NCBI GenBank assembly: GCA_029721515.1
Contig: CM056563.1
Span: 20,899,954 to 20,963,953 of the forward strand
Direction of reading: 5' to 3'
Source: Synanceia verrucosa
Taxonomy: Eukaryota; Chordata; Actinopteri; Perciformes; Synanceiidae
DNA: 64,000 bases
Below, in pieces: positions 35,001-48,502 of the stretch; within the stretch, counting starts at the first letter, position 1, and every line of letters begins with the position of its first letter. A program made the translations under genes and the position numbers. Under the pieces are notes generated by a model that was not told the origin of the DNA, did no database searches, and saw nothing but the letters and a program-made list of their open reading frames with translations.

Positions 35001-38000
35001 CGTCCTTGATCAAGATGGCCGTGTTGGGTGACTTCAGCATGCCTGCGGTCAACTTCTGAGGGAACATGTGCACGATGAGAGCGTGCAGCGTGTCCAGGCT
35101 GCTCAGCTCGTGGGTGATGTGGACACGACGTGTCTCATCTCCATACTGCAGGAACAGCACGCCTAAAACAGTGAGATATGGGAGAGACGGTTGAGTCAGA
35201 AGTCAATGGATTTTACAGGTGGAAAGAATAACTAGCAAAGCAATTCTGTCAAATTGTGTAGTATTTTTTTTCCACTTTAACTCTTTGAGTGCCACTGATG
35301 TATTTTGACGACAAAGTGGTTTTTCGGCAGCGGGTCACTGATCGTGGGTCGCCGATCGCGGTCTCCCGCAGCCTGTGAGTAATTTTGGGGCTTCTGGGAG
35401 ATGTAGTCAGAGCATAAAGAGATGGTATACACCACAGAGATCAAAGCAGGAAGAGGAAACGATCGAGATTAAAGAGCAAAACAGACAGAATCTGGACAAA
35501 AAGTGGCGTTTAGGGAGAAACTGGCCTCTACCTCTGAAAAAACAACAGAACAAGGTAAAAACAAACATTTTTCATGATGAAACAGAGTCTCTTCTTTCAG
35601 AGACACAGTACTAAATATTCTGTGGGTCTTGAAATATGACTGAAAATGGGCAAAAATGCTGGAACAAGGCACTTTGTTTTATAAAATGGCTGGCATTCAA
35701 AGAGTTAAAAGAAAGAGTGGTGCCAATTATGATGAAAATGTTCTTCCTTTTAGAAGCTGAGATCTGGATCTTATATGATTTTTATTGTCACATATCAGCT
35801 TGAAAAATCACTGACAACATCAGGCCTTTCTTTCTGAATGTGGGAATAGGACTGAGCTGTTAGCATAAAGATGCACACTTGAGCCAATTTGAAGTTTTAC
35901 AACTACTTTTCTTGAAAAAAAACAAAAAAAAAAAACTTTTCCTTCCTATCAATCAAATTGCAATAATGGATTTTAAATTACCCCCAAATAGCCCCAATCA
36001 TGGTAAACTTGGTGACTTTATAGGTAAAGATGAGTCTGACGCCTGACTAACCTGAATATTCATCTTCATACACCGAGGGACAAACAAAAAGAACAAACAA
36101 AGCAAAGAAAGACCAGTGATTAAAAGTCAAGCAAAATAGGTGCAATATTACAGATGAGTTGGGGAGAGAAGAAAACAAAGTGATTAGTAAAGAGACAAGG
36201 AATGGAGAAAGAATTAACTTCACTGTTCTCCCTCTGCTTTAAGTCCTCATTCAAAATGGCCTTCATCAGTCACTGTCACTTTTAAAGGCACTTTTTTTTT
36301 TTTTTTTTTAATCTCAGTGTACCCTACGTGACACCACTCCTTGATCTGGACCGCCTCACATTAATCCGCTCAAGGCCCTTTTGGAATAAACCTGTCCTCA
36401 AAACTACTGTTTGCTCTTGCAGTTGCATGAAAATACATCCTTAGTGCTGTGTGATTAACACAGACAGGCAGTATTAGAGTCAAATAACAAGTCATCAAAA
36501 TAACTAAAACAAATAGCATGCCTGCCATGGTAAATACAACTAACTGTCCCACACACTTGCTCTGTTTATATCAAGATAATATTGTGTCTAAAGTGAAAAA
36601 AGATGATCTTATCACAAGGTCTGTTAAGAAACTGATGTTATGTGAAGACTCTTCGGTTCTCTGTAGCAAAATAAAACACTTTTTCCTGTTCTGTATAAGC
36701 ACAGTGGTGCACACCAGCTACACGAGGTAAACAGACTTTTAATCTGCTTGAGTCGAGCCGGCACGTTGCGGCTGAGCCAGCTGGCAGTGCTTCAGATCTT
36801 AACCTGGAGATCGTAGCTTATTCTGGCTGGCGGAGCGGGACAGTGGCAGGCTCTGGCGAAATCGGTTCATCCGGTTGAACCCGATGGGAATGTCGGCTTC
36901 TGACATGGTCTCCAAGGATTCAGCGGAGGCAAAGGAGAGCTTGGCGGCCTGGTCGGCGAGCCCAGACTGGGTAGACTGGGAATGCCGTGGACTGCGGCTC
37001 TGCAGCAGGACAAGACACATGGAGAGACAAACAATAATTTACTAAGAGGTGAAATCTAGGCGGAGAGAATGGATTGGACAGAGCCGATGGGGTAAGACCG
37101 ACTGGAAAAAGAGACACACAATGAGACACCACACAATCAACCACATAACAAGATTAACAAGCCCTTGACAATGGTTTAGCTACCAGCCATTCACGAATAA
37201 TTACCAGTGTCACAGTATCTGACATCAGTTGAATGCTGCAGCCAAAAAGCACAATATAAGTGTTCTCCAAAGGCACAGTACCTCAGAGCCCAAACCCTGA
37301 TGAATCACCTATGGTGGATAAGCAGGAAAATTAAGCCTAAGACTGTGCTCCAGCTCAGCACACGTTATGTCATGTTTGCTCGACTTTGCACACCTCCCAC
37401 ATGTCCCCGTGCCGCTACGAACTTTAAATGAGCGCTTGTGGGATGGGAGGAGAAGCTCATGCAAATCCCAGGCTGTCACTGTTGGTTTATCCTGCTGGCC
37501 TCTGCCCAGGCGTCTCCCAATGAAAGACTGTTAGTGCAGCTGGGGCTGAGCTCACTGAACTGGCTCCCTGATCCCCCACCACTGCAGCGGCTCCTCCAGC
37601 TCAGAGGCTGCTGTAATGAGCTCCCAGAATGCTGTCTGCTGGTTGTTTGGATAGCAGTGGCAGACACATCCTTAGCCACAGTGCAGTAGCCGTGTCGGTC
37701 TCTTCCTCCTTCTTGCACCATGAACACAAGAGTGTCCCCTCTTTCCAAGGATTTCTTTCCCTTCTCTATGAGTCAAACGTTAGCACAGATCTTCGGTGGT
37801 GGTTTATTAATGCATGCTACACAAAAACACATACACATTTTATGATTTCTTAATTGGATAAGAAAGGAGGCTATATTATTATAAAGTAGAACTGCATGTC
37901 AAAACTCAGATAACTCAGAGTTGCTCATTTCACAATAAATCAGTGAAAAGCAACAAATTGGCATACTGGACAAACTGACAGTAGGAAATGTCCGTGTATA

Positions 38001-41000
38001 TTTTTAGCCACACACCCAACAACCTGTCTGTGTGTTTTCAGACATTCAAGGTACAATTTGTTTGACCAAACACCTGCAAAGCTAACAATATTTCCAATTT
38101 CCCATCAGATTTAACTTTATGTTGTGTTTAGTGCTAATTAACAAATATCAGCATGCTAAATAACAAAAATAAAGGTGTTAAAAGATGCTGTGTGCATCTG
38201 GAGGATTGCTGTTCTCTTTGTGACGAACACTGTTGCTTTAAGCAGGTATAGTATTTGCCATCAGCATGTCATGTTAGCATTTAGACCAACCTTAGACTAT
38301 AAATTGGTACCTATTAATCATGTAACTGATCTATCGGCAAATAATTGAGCGCTGATTTAACTTCAACCAACTGATCAGCTAATTTTGTTGCACTAGAGTG
38401 AAGTAAACTAAATGAGCCAAAACATCATGTAACGACTACCATCACTGGTAATTTGCTCTTTAAATTTACTGCTATGCTATCACATGTGTGTTTACAAGGC
38501 GTGATACAAACCCCTATCATGACTGAGGAGCAGAACAATCCTTTTTATAATGTACGCTCCCTTTTGTCACTATCATCCATAATTCAGTCACACCCACACA
38601 GAAGGATAGCGGTGGTGTCCGGTGATAGTGGTGGCAGACAGTGTCTGAGCACGCAGAGGGACGTCGATGCTGACAGATAACCCCCACTGTGTTTTCTAAT
38701 AGGCTCATTTATCTAAAGTGTGACCACAGTGAACAACACAGCCAACAGCAGCACAGAGGAGCACCACGTACAGTACTGCACTGTGTCATATCCTGGCCGG
38801 CTACAGTGGGATATGAGAGACATTAAGGGGTTAGACACAGCACTATCCATGGTAAAGTTAGGCTTCAATAGCATTTTATCTCATCTTCCTCTTAATTTCT
38901 TTGAATTTCCCCCTTTTAATTCAGCTGGATTAATCAATTTTATAGGTATTTTCAAAAGAATAACTCACAATTTTGGCAAATATATTTATTCAGTTTCTCC
39001 GTGGCAGTGGCTTTTTTTTTTATTTAAAGTTACCCCCGCCACCAAGGAGGTTTTGTTTTCACGGGGGCTTGTTTATTTGTATGTTGGTTTGTCGGTTTGC
39101 AAAATAACTCAAAAAGTTATGGACGTATTTTGACGAAATTTTCAGGATTGTCCGGAAGTGGCCTAAAACTGATTAATTTTTGGTGGTGATCGGATCCGTT
39201 TCGAGGGTACCACCAAATTATTAGGCCACTTCGGACCAACCCTGAAAATTTCGTCAAAATCCCTCCACAACTTTTTGAGTTAATTTTGCAAACCAACAAA
39301 CCAACCAACATACAAATAAACAAACCCCAGTGAAAACATAACCCCCTTGGCGGAGGTAAAAAGAGTCAGTTGATAGAGAATTTAAAGAAGAACACTCCTT
39401 GGGCTCAATAAATGACAGGTATTTAACCAGCTGTCTGAGTGCGACCCTAGTACCCAGGAGCAGTAACACCCAGAGCAATGCAACAGCTTTCAGTAAGAAT
39501 GGGAAAGACTGAAAAAAGCTCTATATCTAAGACATGTCGAAGAAAGGAGATTTCCTCTGTGAGTATCATTTTATTCCTGCATGGCTGAGTCATTCTACGA
39601 GTGCATGCAAAAATTTTATTTCAAGGCCAAATAGCTGTAGCCTTCTAGGAAAAGGAAAAGGGAATTGAGAGTATGGTACTGCATGACTGAGCTCCTGTCT
39701 CACAATGTTTGCAGACACAAATTTAGAATTTCTGAACCAGCTGGAAACTGTGTAGAAAAAGTGAATAAGTTATGTTCTGCTCTCTGTACAACTGCTGCCA
39801 ATGTGCAGCTGAACAAGACAATGAAACCCTGATGTATGACAGCATGCAAGCTTACTGCAGCTGTCGTTGTGCATGCTCTCAGCCTGCCTTGTTACAGCCT
39901 ACAAACACCGACTTCCATATTTGTGGTTTATGTGATATGAAAACTGAAAATATCTCTCTGCTGTGATTTTGCATTGTAAATATTATATACACCATCTGGT
40001 CATGCAGCTGGTCCTGCCAGCCATGCCACTGTTATACATGATGGTGTACACGGCCTCCTTTGAGAGAAACTGGTTCTACCGCCTTGATTTTTCCCATCTA
40101 CACCTCCCCTCCTGCCCTCCCTCCACCTCAACATTTTCTTTTAAAGCAATCCACCACTTTCTCAACAGCACTCAATTACTGTCAAGAAGTCTACTCCGTT
40201 AAAGGGGAGGAGAGGGACAAGTAGAGAACAGTATGATCTTACACGAAACAGAAGTGAGTGGAGCTGAAATCAGGACACGGCAGCCTGACAACAGACCTTA
40301 GGCTACAAACTGCATTGAACTCAACGCAGCCTCTCACCATGCCATTTCTTGTTCACATTCACACACACTGGGATGCTCCATTTTAAGGTCAAGTGGTGAT
40401 ATATGTATTCTTTATGTTTGGGAAAGCTGGTGCAACTCTGTCTGACACTTCAGTGTTGTCTTACAGCAGTCTGTAGGCCTCGAAACCTTCTTAAAAATGT
40501 ATTTGCAGTTCATCCACAGAGGATTTTGGTGAAGGAATAACAGGTGAACCAGATTTAAACATGATGTGGTGAGACAGTGTGGAGGCTTTCAGGCCAGTGA
40601 AATGATCTAAAAGGAGCTCATTTTACCTTTAAAGCCTGGCAGCACTAACACCTTTTAGAATAGGGCCGTTATAAAATACAAATATTATTAGTTAAGATTA
40701 CTGTCATATAAAATTGAACTTTGATACAGAGCAGACAGACACACAGACCATATTGCCTGCCTCTTGTGGCTCCATATTATTCTATTTTTCTTCATATTTG
40801 CGCTTAGATGAATTGCACAAAATAATGCTGTTTTCTCTTTTTTTTAGTCAAAACTCGATCAACTTTTTGGGATTGTCATTGACAAAATAAAGCAGCCAGT
40901 AGATTAATCTGTACAGTATTAGATTAACCCTTACATACTGTTCAAATTCTGTACCTTCACAGTATGGTCCAGGTATTTTTTTCCCTTGTCGCAAGTATTT

Positions 41001-43737
41001 CCACCAAATATTTAACTATAAAGCTAATAATAATAACCTATGCCACTTAAAAAAAAAAAAGAATGATTAATCTGTCACAGCGCAGGGAAAGTGTATTTTT
41101 TAAGTTTACAACAATCATTTTTGATGAAAAATATCTTACACATTTACATGTAATATACTGTATGTAAGAAAAACAATATAAAAGCTATGATGATTTGAAC
41201 ATACACTGAACAGTATGTAAGGGTTAAAATATATAATGTGAGTTAACACAACATACTGTATACTGAGCTTGGGCAGGCGCTGCACATTTCTTTTTTTTAA
41301 CACAAATTTAAAAAGAGATTTCAGCTCATCATGTGATATTCTTGCACATACAACAATCAGAAGGATAAATCACACTGGAGTAAAAGTAAACTAGTCAGTC
41401 TGTAACTGTCTACTGTGGTTTATAAGTGCTACTAAACATGAGAGTCCAGAGCGGAGCTGACCAAAGAATTGCTCCTGCTGGGCACTTCTGATCTTTTCCC
41501 TGAATGTAGTAATTTCCCTGTTAAGTGATGTGACATTCTGATGGACTTGAGTGACGAGAGAAAACACATCAACCAGAAATGTCAGAGACAGACTTGATGC
41601 GTGTGAAATGACAATGAAGAGTGTGGCTCCTGGGTATTATGTGAGAGACAGGTGTTAAATGGTTAATATCACAATCCTTACACCTTAATCGCATCTCCAT
41701 TATTTTTTTTTCCCTCCAGCTTTTTTATTTGTTTGTCTAATGCTATCTTTCTCTTCCTCAAAAGCTTGCCTCGAGTTGTCTGTATTCCTCTCCTTCCTTA
41801 TTATCTCCCGTCACTCATTTGTCCACTCCCACCACTCTCAAAGCTCACTTCTGATTCTCGCTGAGCTGCTTTATGTCGACAGATCTGCCTCCACTTCTGG
41901 CCAAATCCGCGCCAGATGCTGTCTGTATTTTCTCCATATAACTACAGCATATAACTTCAGAGCTCTCACTTTTAGAAAAAGGAGAAAAACACATCCCTAG
42001 AATCGATCATCTCTCACACCCATCTGTCTCCACTTGCTCGTCCTCCACTACCATTATGTCTCTCCATCTCTTCTGACGCTCAGCCCAATCTTCTGCTTGG
42101 ACACACATCCCCCAACCCCCTTATAGGCCTGTCTCTTCATAATACCTGGAGTCATCAATGCACGGAGTAAATTGCTCTGCCAAATTGCTGTAAATTATGT
42201 GTCAGTGTCAATTGTTGTGTGAGGAAGAAGACGAAGCAAAATGCTGCTCTCTTTGAGAAGGAAGATGGTGGCTCAGATCACTGGAACCAATTCTCTTTTT
42301 TTTCTGACAAAAAATAGAGAAATAGTAGCTTGTAAACATTGTGGGAATCAACATGTTCCAGAAACATTTACATTATTATGTCAAACACCTGTAATTGTTG
42401 TCAAAAATAAATATTACTACCTGAGAATACATCCTTGATATGCATTTTTTCCACAGGTAGAAAATATGTGTAAACCTGATGGTAGTTTAGAGTTTATTTT
42501 CTGCAGGCAGGTCAATCTGGGGAGAGCTGGTGGGATGCGAGAGGATAGAGCCTTCAGAAGCTTTACTGAGAAATAAAGCAGATGAGGCGTCAGCATAAAA
42601 GGTGTCAACAGCAGCATTGTGCTGAAAGCAAATAGCTTTATATCTGTTACCACTTGGACCATTTTTGTTGTTTCATTCATTCTACATTTTACTACTGATG
42701 CAGCACATTGAGGAGCCAATAAATACACTGAGACTCTCACAGTTTAGTGATTAAACTACCTCACAGGATTCTGCAAAGCAAGCATCAGGTGACTACCAGA
42801 ACAGCAACTAACTGAACTGAGAAATGTGAAGCACCAAAGATAAGAAGCATGCACCGTTTTTAGCTTTAGAGCTGCAACAGTTATTTAATAAGTTTATCAT
42901 TGGAAAATTAACCTGCAACTATTTTGGTAATCAATTAAATTTTGAAAAATAATCATTTTCTGGTGTGAATACTTTCTGCTTTTCTGTGTTTAATAAGGAA
43001 TCAAGACATGCAAAGACGTCACACCGTCTTTAAGAAATTATGATGGGCTTCTTCACTATTTTTTCATACTTAATTGATCAAATATAGGTTATATGACTTC
43101 ACATTGGTATTTACTACTTTAAACTACTACTACTACTACTTTTGAGGGTCCCACTCTTGTCCCAAAATCAACATTTCTATTCGGTTGACTTTATTTTTTT
43201 AAAAACAAGTCAAGCCCACACCTCTGCAATGCCTTTCTGATGGTACACATGCACACATATACTGCATATATGGAAATAAAAGGGGTGAATGAAGAGAAAT
43301 CTTAATTTTTGTGGGTGTTTTTATGGGAATGTGAACTGTGCATTATGCAGTGAGGGATGATTTAACTATTTTTAGAGATGATTGTCACAACAGTGCAGAA
43401 CTAGTTTAGTTTGATGGTTGAAGCCTCGCTTTTTAGACTTTTTTAGCCTCACTTAGGCTTTGCAAACCACCTGAGAGTCGATAAATTCATTTGGCTGTGT
43501 CATGCAGCAGTTTTATACAATAGACTGAGCTGTAAATTCTATTTCATATCAGTCTTGTTTGAGGTTTAAGTACTTGTGGGAGTGAGGGATAAATTGCTTA
43601 GCCTCCCCTATGGGTCAGGGCAAATGGCTACTGATATTCAGTGACATTTCCAACCTGTCCAAATGATATTGTAAGCAGGGATTCAAGCCGACGATAAGCC
43701 CAGGGCGCTTCCACTCTCACACACACACACACACACA

Positions 43738-43780
<43 letters not shown>

Positions 43781-46700
43781 CAATCCATTGCCTTAACTTG
43801 CTCTGTTTAGACAGCACTCCTCCCTGTGTGCCTTTGTTCGGTGCAATGCCACAACAAAGTGATACACCTAACACGTCATAGCAGCTAACAAATGGGCTCA
43901 ACTCTGTAAATTCTCCAGTATATTAAGCACATATTTCCTCTCCTAACCTGTGGATAGAAACACATTCTGCAGCCCAGACATGACTCAGGCCTCCACGCTA
44001 ATGTCTCTGTATTATTTCAGTAATACCTCTGTGGCACATCTGAAATGTCTTCTTAATGTCTCAGTCAATCTGTACTTCAGCAAGGTCACATGGCTCCCAG
44101 CAATTAATGCCAGCTGCCTGAGGTATCATAAATCCCAAGGGGATCGCCTGCTGCAGATTAAATGGAGAAGTTTAAGCTGTCGCCACCCCTGACGCCTCTG
44201 CCACTGCAGCACCACACAAGCACTCATATTGCCCTCAGCAGAGACATGCTAAGTTGGGTGTAGCAGAGGCCAGAGGACCAAGGAGATGGGCTGGTGATGC
44301 CCGAGGAGTCTGACATAATCCCACAGCACAGAGAGCACACACGTGCACACAATGGACAGGGATCCTCAGACATGCAGCACTGACCTTAAAGCTCCAGTAG
44401 TTGGGCTGTTGCTGTGAAGTTCATGAGGGACAAAAGAAGGAAGGGAGGGAGACAGAGAGAGAAAAGTTAGATGCTTCTCTAATAGTGGTTGAGGCAACAC
44501 TTAAAAAAATAATGGTGCATTGAGCAAGCCGGACTGGGGAGGAGATAATGCAAAAGAAAAAGCATAATTAGTTGCATTTCCTAAATCATTTTTCTTCCTC
44601 TTCTGACAGGCAATGTATGAAACTCATTAAAACTGTTGACAGCTTCATCTAATCCGAACCACAATCATTAAGTTTGATTGGTGTTAATGTGGGGGGGTGG
44701 CTGTGTTTTCCAGGCGTTGGGTTGCAGCGCACCTGAAACAAGGCTGAGCTGCTGGCTGTCAATGGTGGAGGGAAGGAAATGAAAAGAGTGAAATCGAATC
44801 AAACAGCAGCCCACTCTATTGTTTTGATGCTGGCACCTCTCCCAGACTTCTCCATCACAGTCAAGCCACCGCTCCGTCTCCTCCTCACTCTCTGCTGTCT
44901 CTTTCTCTCTCCACCCACCTGCCAGGGTTGTTTTATCTGCCACCTCACCTGCTTATTCTCACCAGCTCACCATGAATCTCGACGTGTCTGTTTGTCCTGT
45001 ATGGAAAAAGGCGCTTGCATGTTGACCGAGACCTCAGGAAGTGAGCTTAACAGGAAAAACTGGGTTCATGAATTTTAATTCTAATCCAAACTCTTATTCT
45101 AGTTCTTATTCTTATCTGCAGGCAATTTTCAGTCCATTCAGCCTCCCTTCTGCAGGAACCACATTACTCTGCTGGCACAGCAATGAAAAAAAGTGACAGG
45201 CAACTTTTGATTTATGATAGTTGGTGGTTTCTCATCATCAGCTTTCCATTTTAATGCCGTCTCAACAAAAGCCTTGCTTATTTCAGTCAACATGGGCATC
45301 AGAGGGAGTGTTTTCAACCCATTACCCCTGACCTTATTGTAATCTAATCTTTCACTTAATGTTCCCTCATTTGGTTCTGATGCCATTCTCTTCACTTTAT
45401 GCTCTTGTCTCGCTCTCTGGTTCTTTCTCTCTACTCTTAATGTACTGTGGTGCAACTTCTTGCTGGGGCTTTAATACAATATTAAGCGTTAAAATTACAC
45501 TAATCAAAAGAGATAATCCTGGCCAAGAAGACAGCGAGCCATGATTAAGTATAACACAGATTTTCTGTGTCCCAATTCATAGTGCACATTAATCTATATA
45601 CTATACTGCATGCACCACAAACTAATATTTAGAAGTTAATGTGCACCAAATCAATGTATTCTGCAAATCTGCACAAAAAGAAGGTGATGAAGAAAGTGTA
45701 ATTGATAGCTGTCACACTAATTAAAACTGCATCTACTATCTTTATAGTACACTGTATTGCAGCTAGTATATTAACTCTTTGAATGCCATTGATGTACGTC
45801 ATTTAACATTCCACATTTGAACGCCATCGACGTAATAATACGTCAAAGTGTTTTTTCAGCAGCGGGTTGCTGGTCACGGTCTCATGCAACCTGTGACTAA
45901 TTTTGGGGCTTCTGGGAGATGTAGTCAGAGCATAAACAGTTGGTATATGCCACAGAGGTCAAAGCAGGAAGTGGAGACGATCGCAATTAGAGAGCAAAAC
46001 GGACGGATTCTGGACAAAAAGTGGTGAGTTTGGTGAAAGTGGCCTCTACTCTACCTCTGATAAAACAAGAACGGAACAAGGTAAAAACAAATGTTATTTT
46101 TCTTGATGAAATAGAGAGTCTCTTCTTTCATTTCAGCTATTCAGTGTTTTCAGAGTCACAGTGCAAATATTCTGTGGGTCTAGAAATATGAAGCAAAATG
46201 GGCAAACATGCTAGAACAAGGCACTTTCTGTTTTATTAAACAGCTGGCACTCAATGAGTTAACAAACATCTAACGGGAATAGACTGATTAAACAGCTCCT
46301 CCTTTTTACTACATGTATTTAATCATGAGAGAACACATCTAGCTTTAAAATCTAGATTTTTTTCAGTACACATATTGACTGTTTTGAATTGACTTTATTT
46401 ATTTGTATTCTGAACACACCACATCCTGACTGAGCACTGAAGCTGCTCCTCTGATAATATGTTGCTCACTGTGTCTTTGAATAATGTAATGCAATAGCCC
46501 AGTCTCATATCATGCAGATTCAGTATGCATACTGGCATCTCTGAGTACACTTAGGTTGTCACATTCCCAGTGTGAACACACTACAAAGTTAAAATCTGCT
46601 TGGAATTGATAGTAGTAGTAGTAGTAGAAGTAGTAGTAGTAGGAATGGTATGGAAATGTTGTGGCAGAGTAAAACTGACAGTTTTTATCTTTATCTGAAA

Positions 46701-47054
46701 CTGAACGTATTGAGCATTACAACCTTAAGTTAGCAGCTATTCTAAGGTATTATGTGTCAGTCTGTCCACTAAATAATGTTGCTGTGCTGTTTATAATTAA
46801 AAAAAAAAAAAACAGTGCAAATATCTGCAGAGACTCGCTGGCAGTGAGACAAGTGGGACACTCTGGTGCATAATCTCCTCCCACGCTTCCTTTTTCCCCA
46901 TAGCATATAAATTTATACCAACATATGTCAAAGCAATTAATTTTTAAAGCCAACTCTTTGATGTGATGCTGGGGAGAATTTTTGTCTCCTAAATAGTTGT
47001 TCTGTGTTCTCTCTATATGTTGTTGCTTTGCAGGAGGATTAAATTATCCATATA

Positions 47055-47105
<51 letters not shown>

Positions 47106-48464
47106 TGTATATGATCATATACTGTATATGATAATAATAAGAAACACCTTTACCATCTGACTAAACATACTGAAAGCAAGAGATCATTGGTAATGTGGTT
47201 CACTTTCAGGTTTAAGATAATACATGAGGTGAGGTTGGGCTTGTGTCGGCCTTGACCTCCTGATCATCTGTCAGTCATTTATTCTATGTAACCAGCCAGT
47301 GAGGTTTCGTCCTTGAATCTGTTGAGGCAGTTGCTCAGGGGGACTATTTGTGAGTCATAAATAATGTTCACTTGTTCAGACAACGTTAATGATTTGATTT
47401 TCCCACAAAGCTAAATGACTCTGAGGGCTGGCTTTAATGGTGCAGAAGTGATTTGTGGTCTTGTGTCTCTGCCAGTGTTTCTCTGTTGTTGTTGTTTTTT
47501 TTTCATTTTAATGAAGCTTATTCACAGTTCTCAGGTAAAGCAAACACATTCATTCTCCACCGCCTTGTGTTGTTTTAACCGTTGCACCGCAGGCAACTGC
47601 AGTCACACTTGAGCTCGGACTTTGAGTTGCAAATACTGCACTGAGAGGGCGAGAGCGCAAACTCAAGAGGGCTGTATGTTACTATGCTTTACAGTTCTCC
47701 ATCCTGACAGTGATCACTGCAATCAATCTGTTTCTTCAGACTTTAAATTCAAGACATTGTTTTATACTGTCAATCTTTATCAGACTAACTCACTCAGCCG
47801 TACTCCCAGATGACAGACGACACTCTTGATAGAGTCTCTGCTACTCAGCTCAAATGTACATCATGTCATTTTTGACCTCCTGTTGCATTAAGCATGCAGT
47901 GAGCCCCAAGGAGACAGTGCTGTTTGAGTTGTCAGATTAAACTTGTGGCTGAGGGGCTGAATGCAAGTAAAGACACCCACATGTGTTTGCACACAGGCGT
48001 GTGTGTGTGTGTGCACTCAGAGTTTCAACAGAGCTCCAACAGAAGGACGTAGCCTCTCACAGTGTAGCGCTGCATTACCTGACCGGCATGTAAAGCAGGC
48101 TGCACTCGCACCACCCCTCCTCCACCTCTGTCTCTTTCTCATGTCGTCATCCTCTCTGCACCCCCCTCTCACACATCTCAACCATTCTTACTCTTTCCCC
48201 TCTCGATCCTCCTCCAGTCTGGTTTGGTGTCTCAGCCTTACCGCAGCCTCTGTCTCTTTCTCTGTCCGTTTTAAAATCACCTACACCAGCCTGCACAGCA
48301 AAGAAATGCTCACCCACAAACACAAAAGGCTCTGTGCACACTTTACAGTATCGTCCACTCAGCTTTTGCTTTAGCTGCTGAGCATATGCACGCCGTCACC
48401 ACAACAACCACAATAAACACAACAGACGTGGAATCTAATCCCAGCTGGCTTCTTCATGCCTCCC

Positions 48465-48502
<38 letters not shown>

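Larger units (their letters stand above)
37000..44384 (-). other. Large srcin1 intron downstream of the microexon (7.4 kb)
   Basis: It contains the foldback copy 39030-39359, the MITE 40928-41223, a hAT-like repeat at 42868-43085 and the (CA)n at 43718-43779. The remainder is unique-looking with no exon recognised. Confidence 0.65.
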
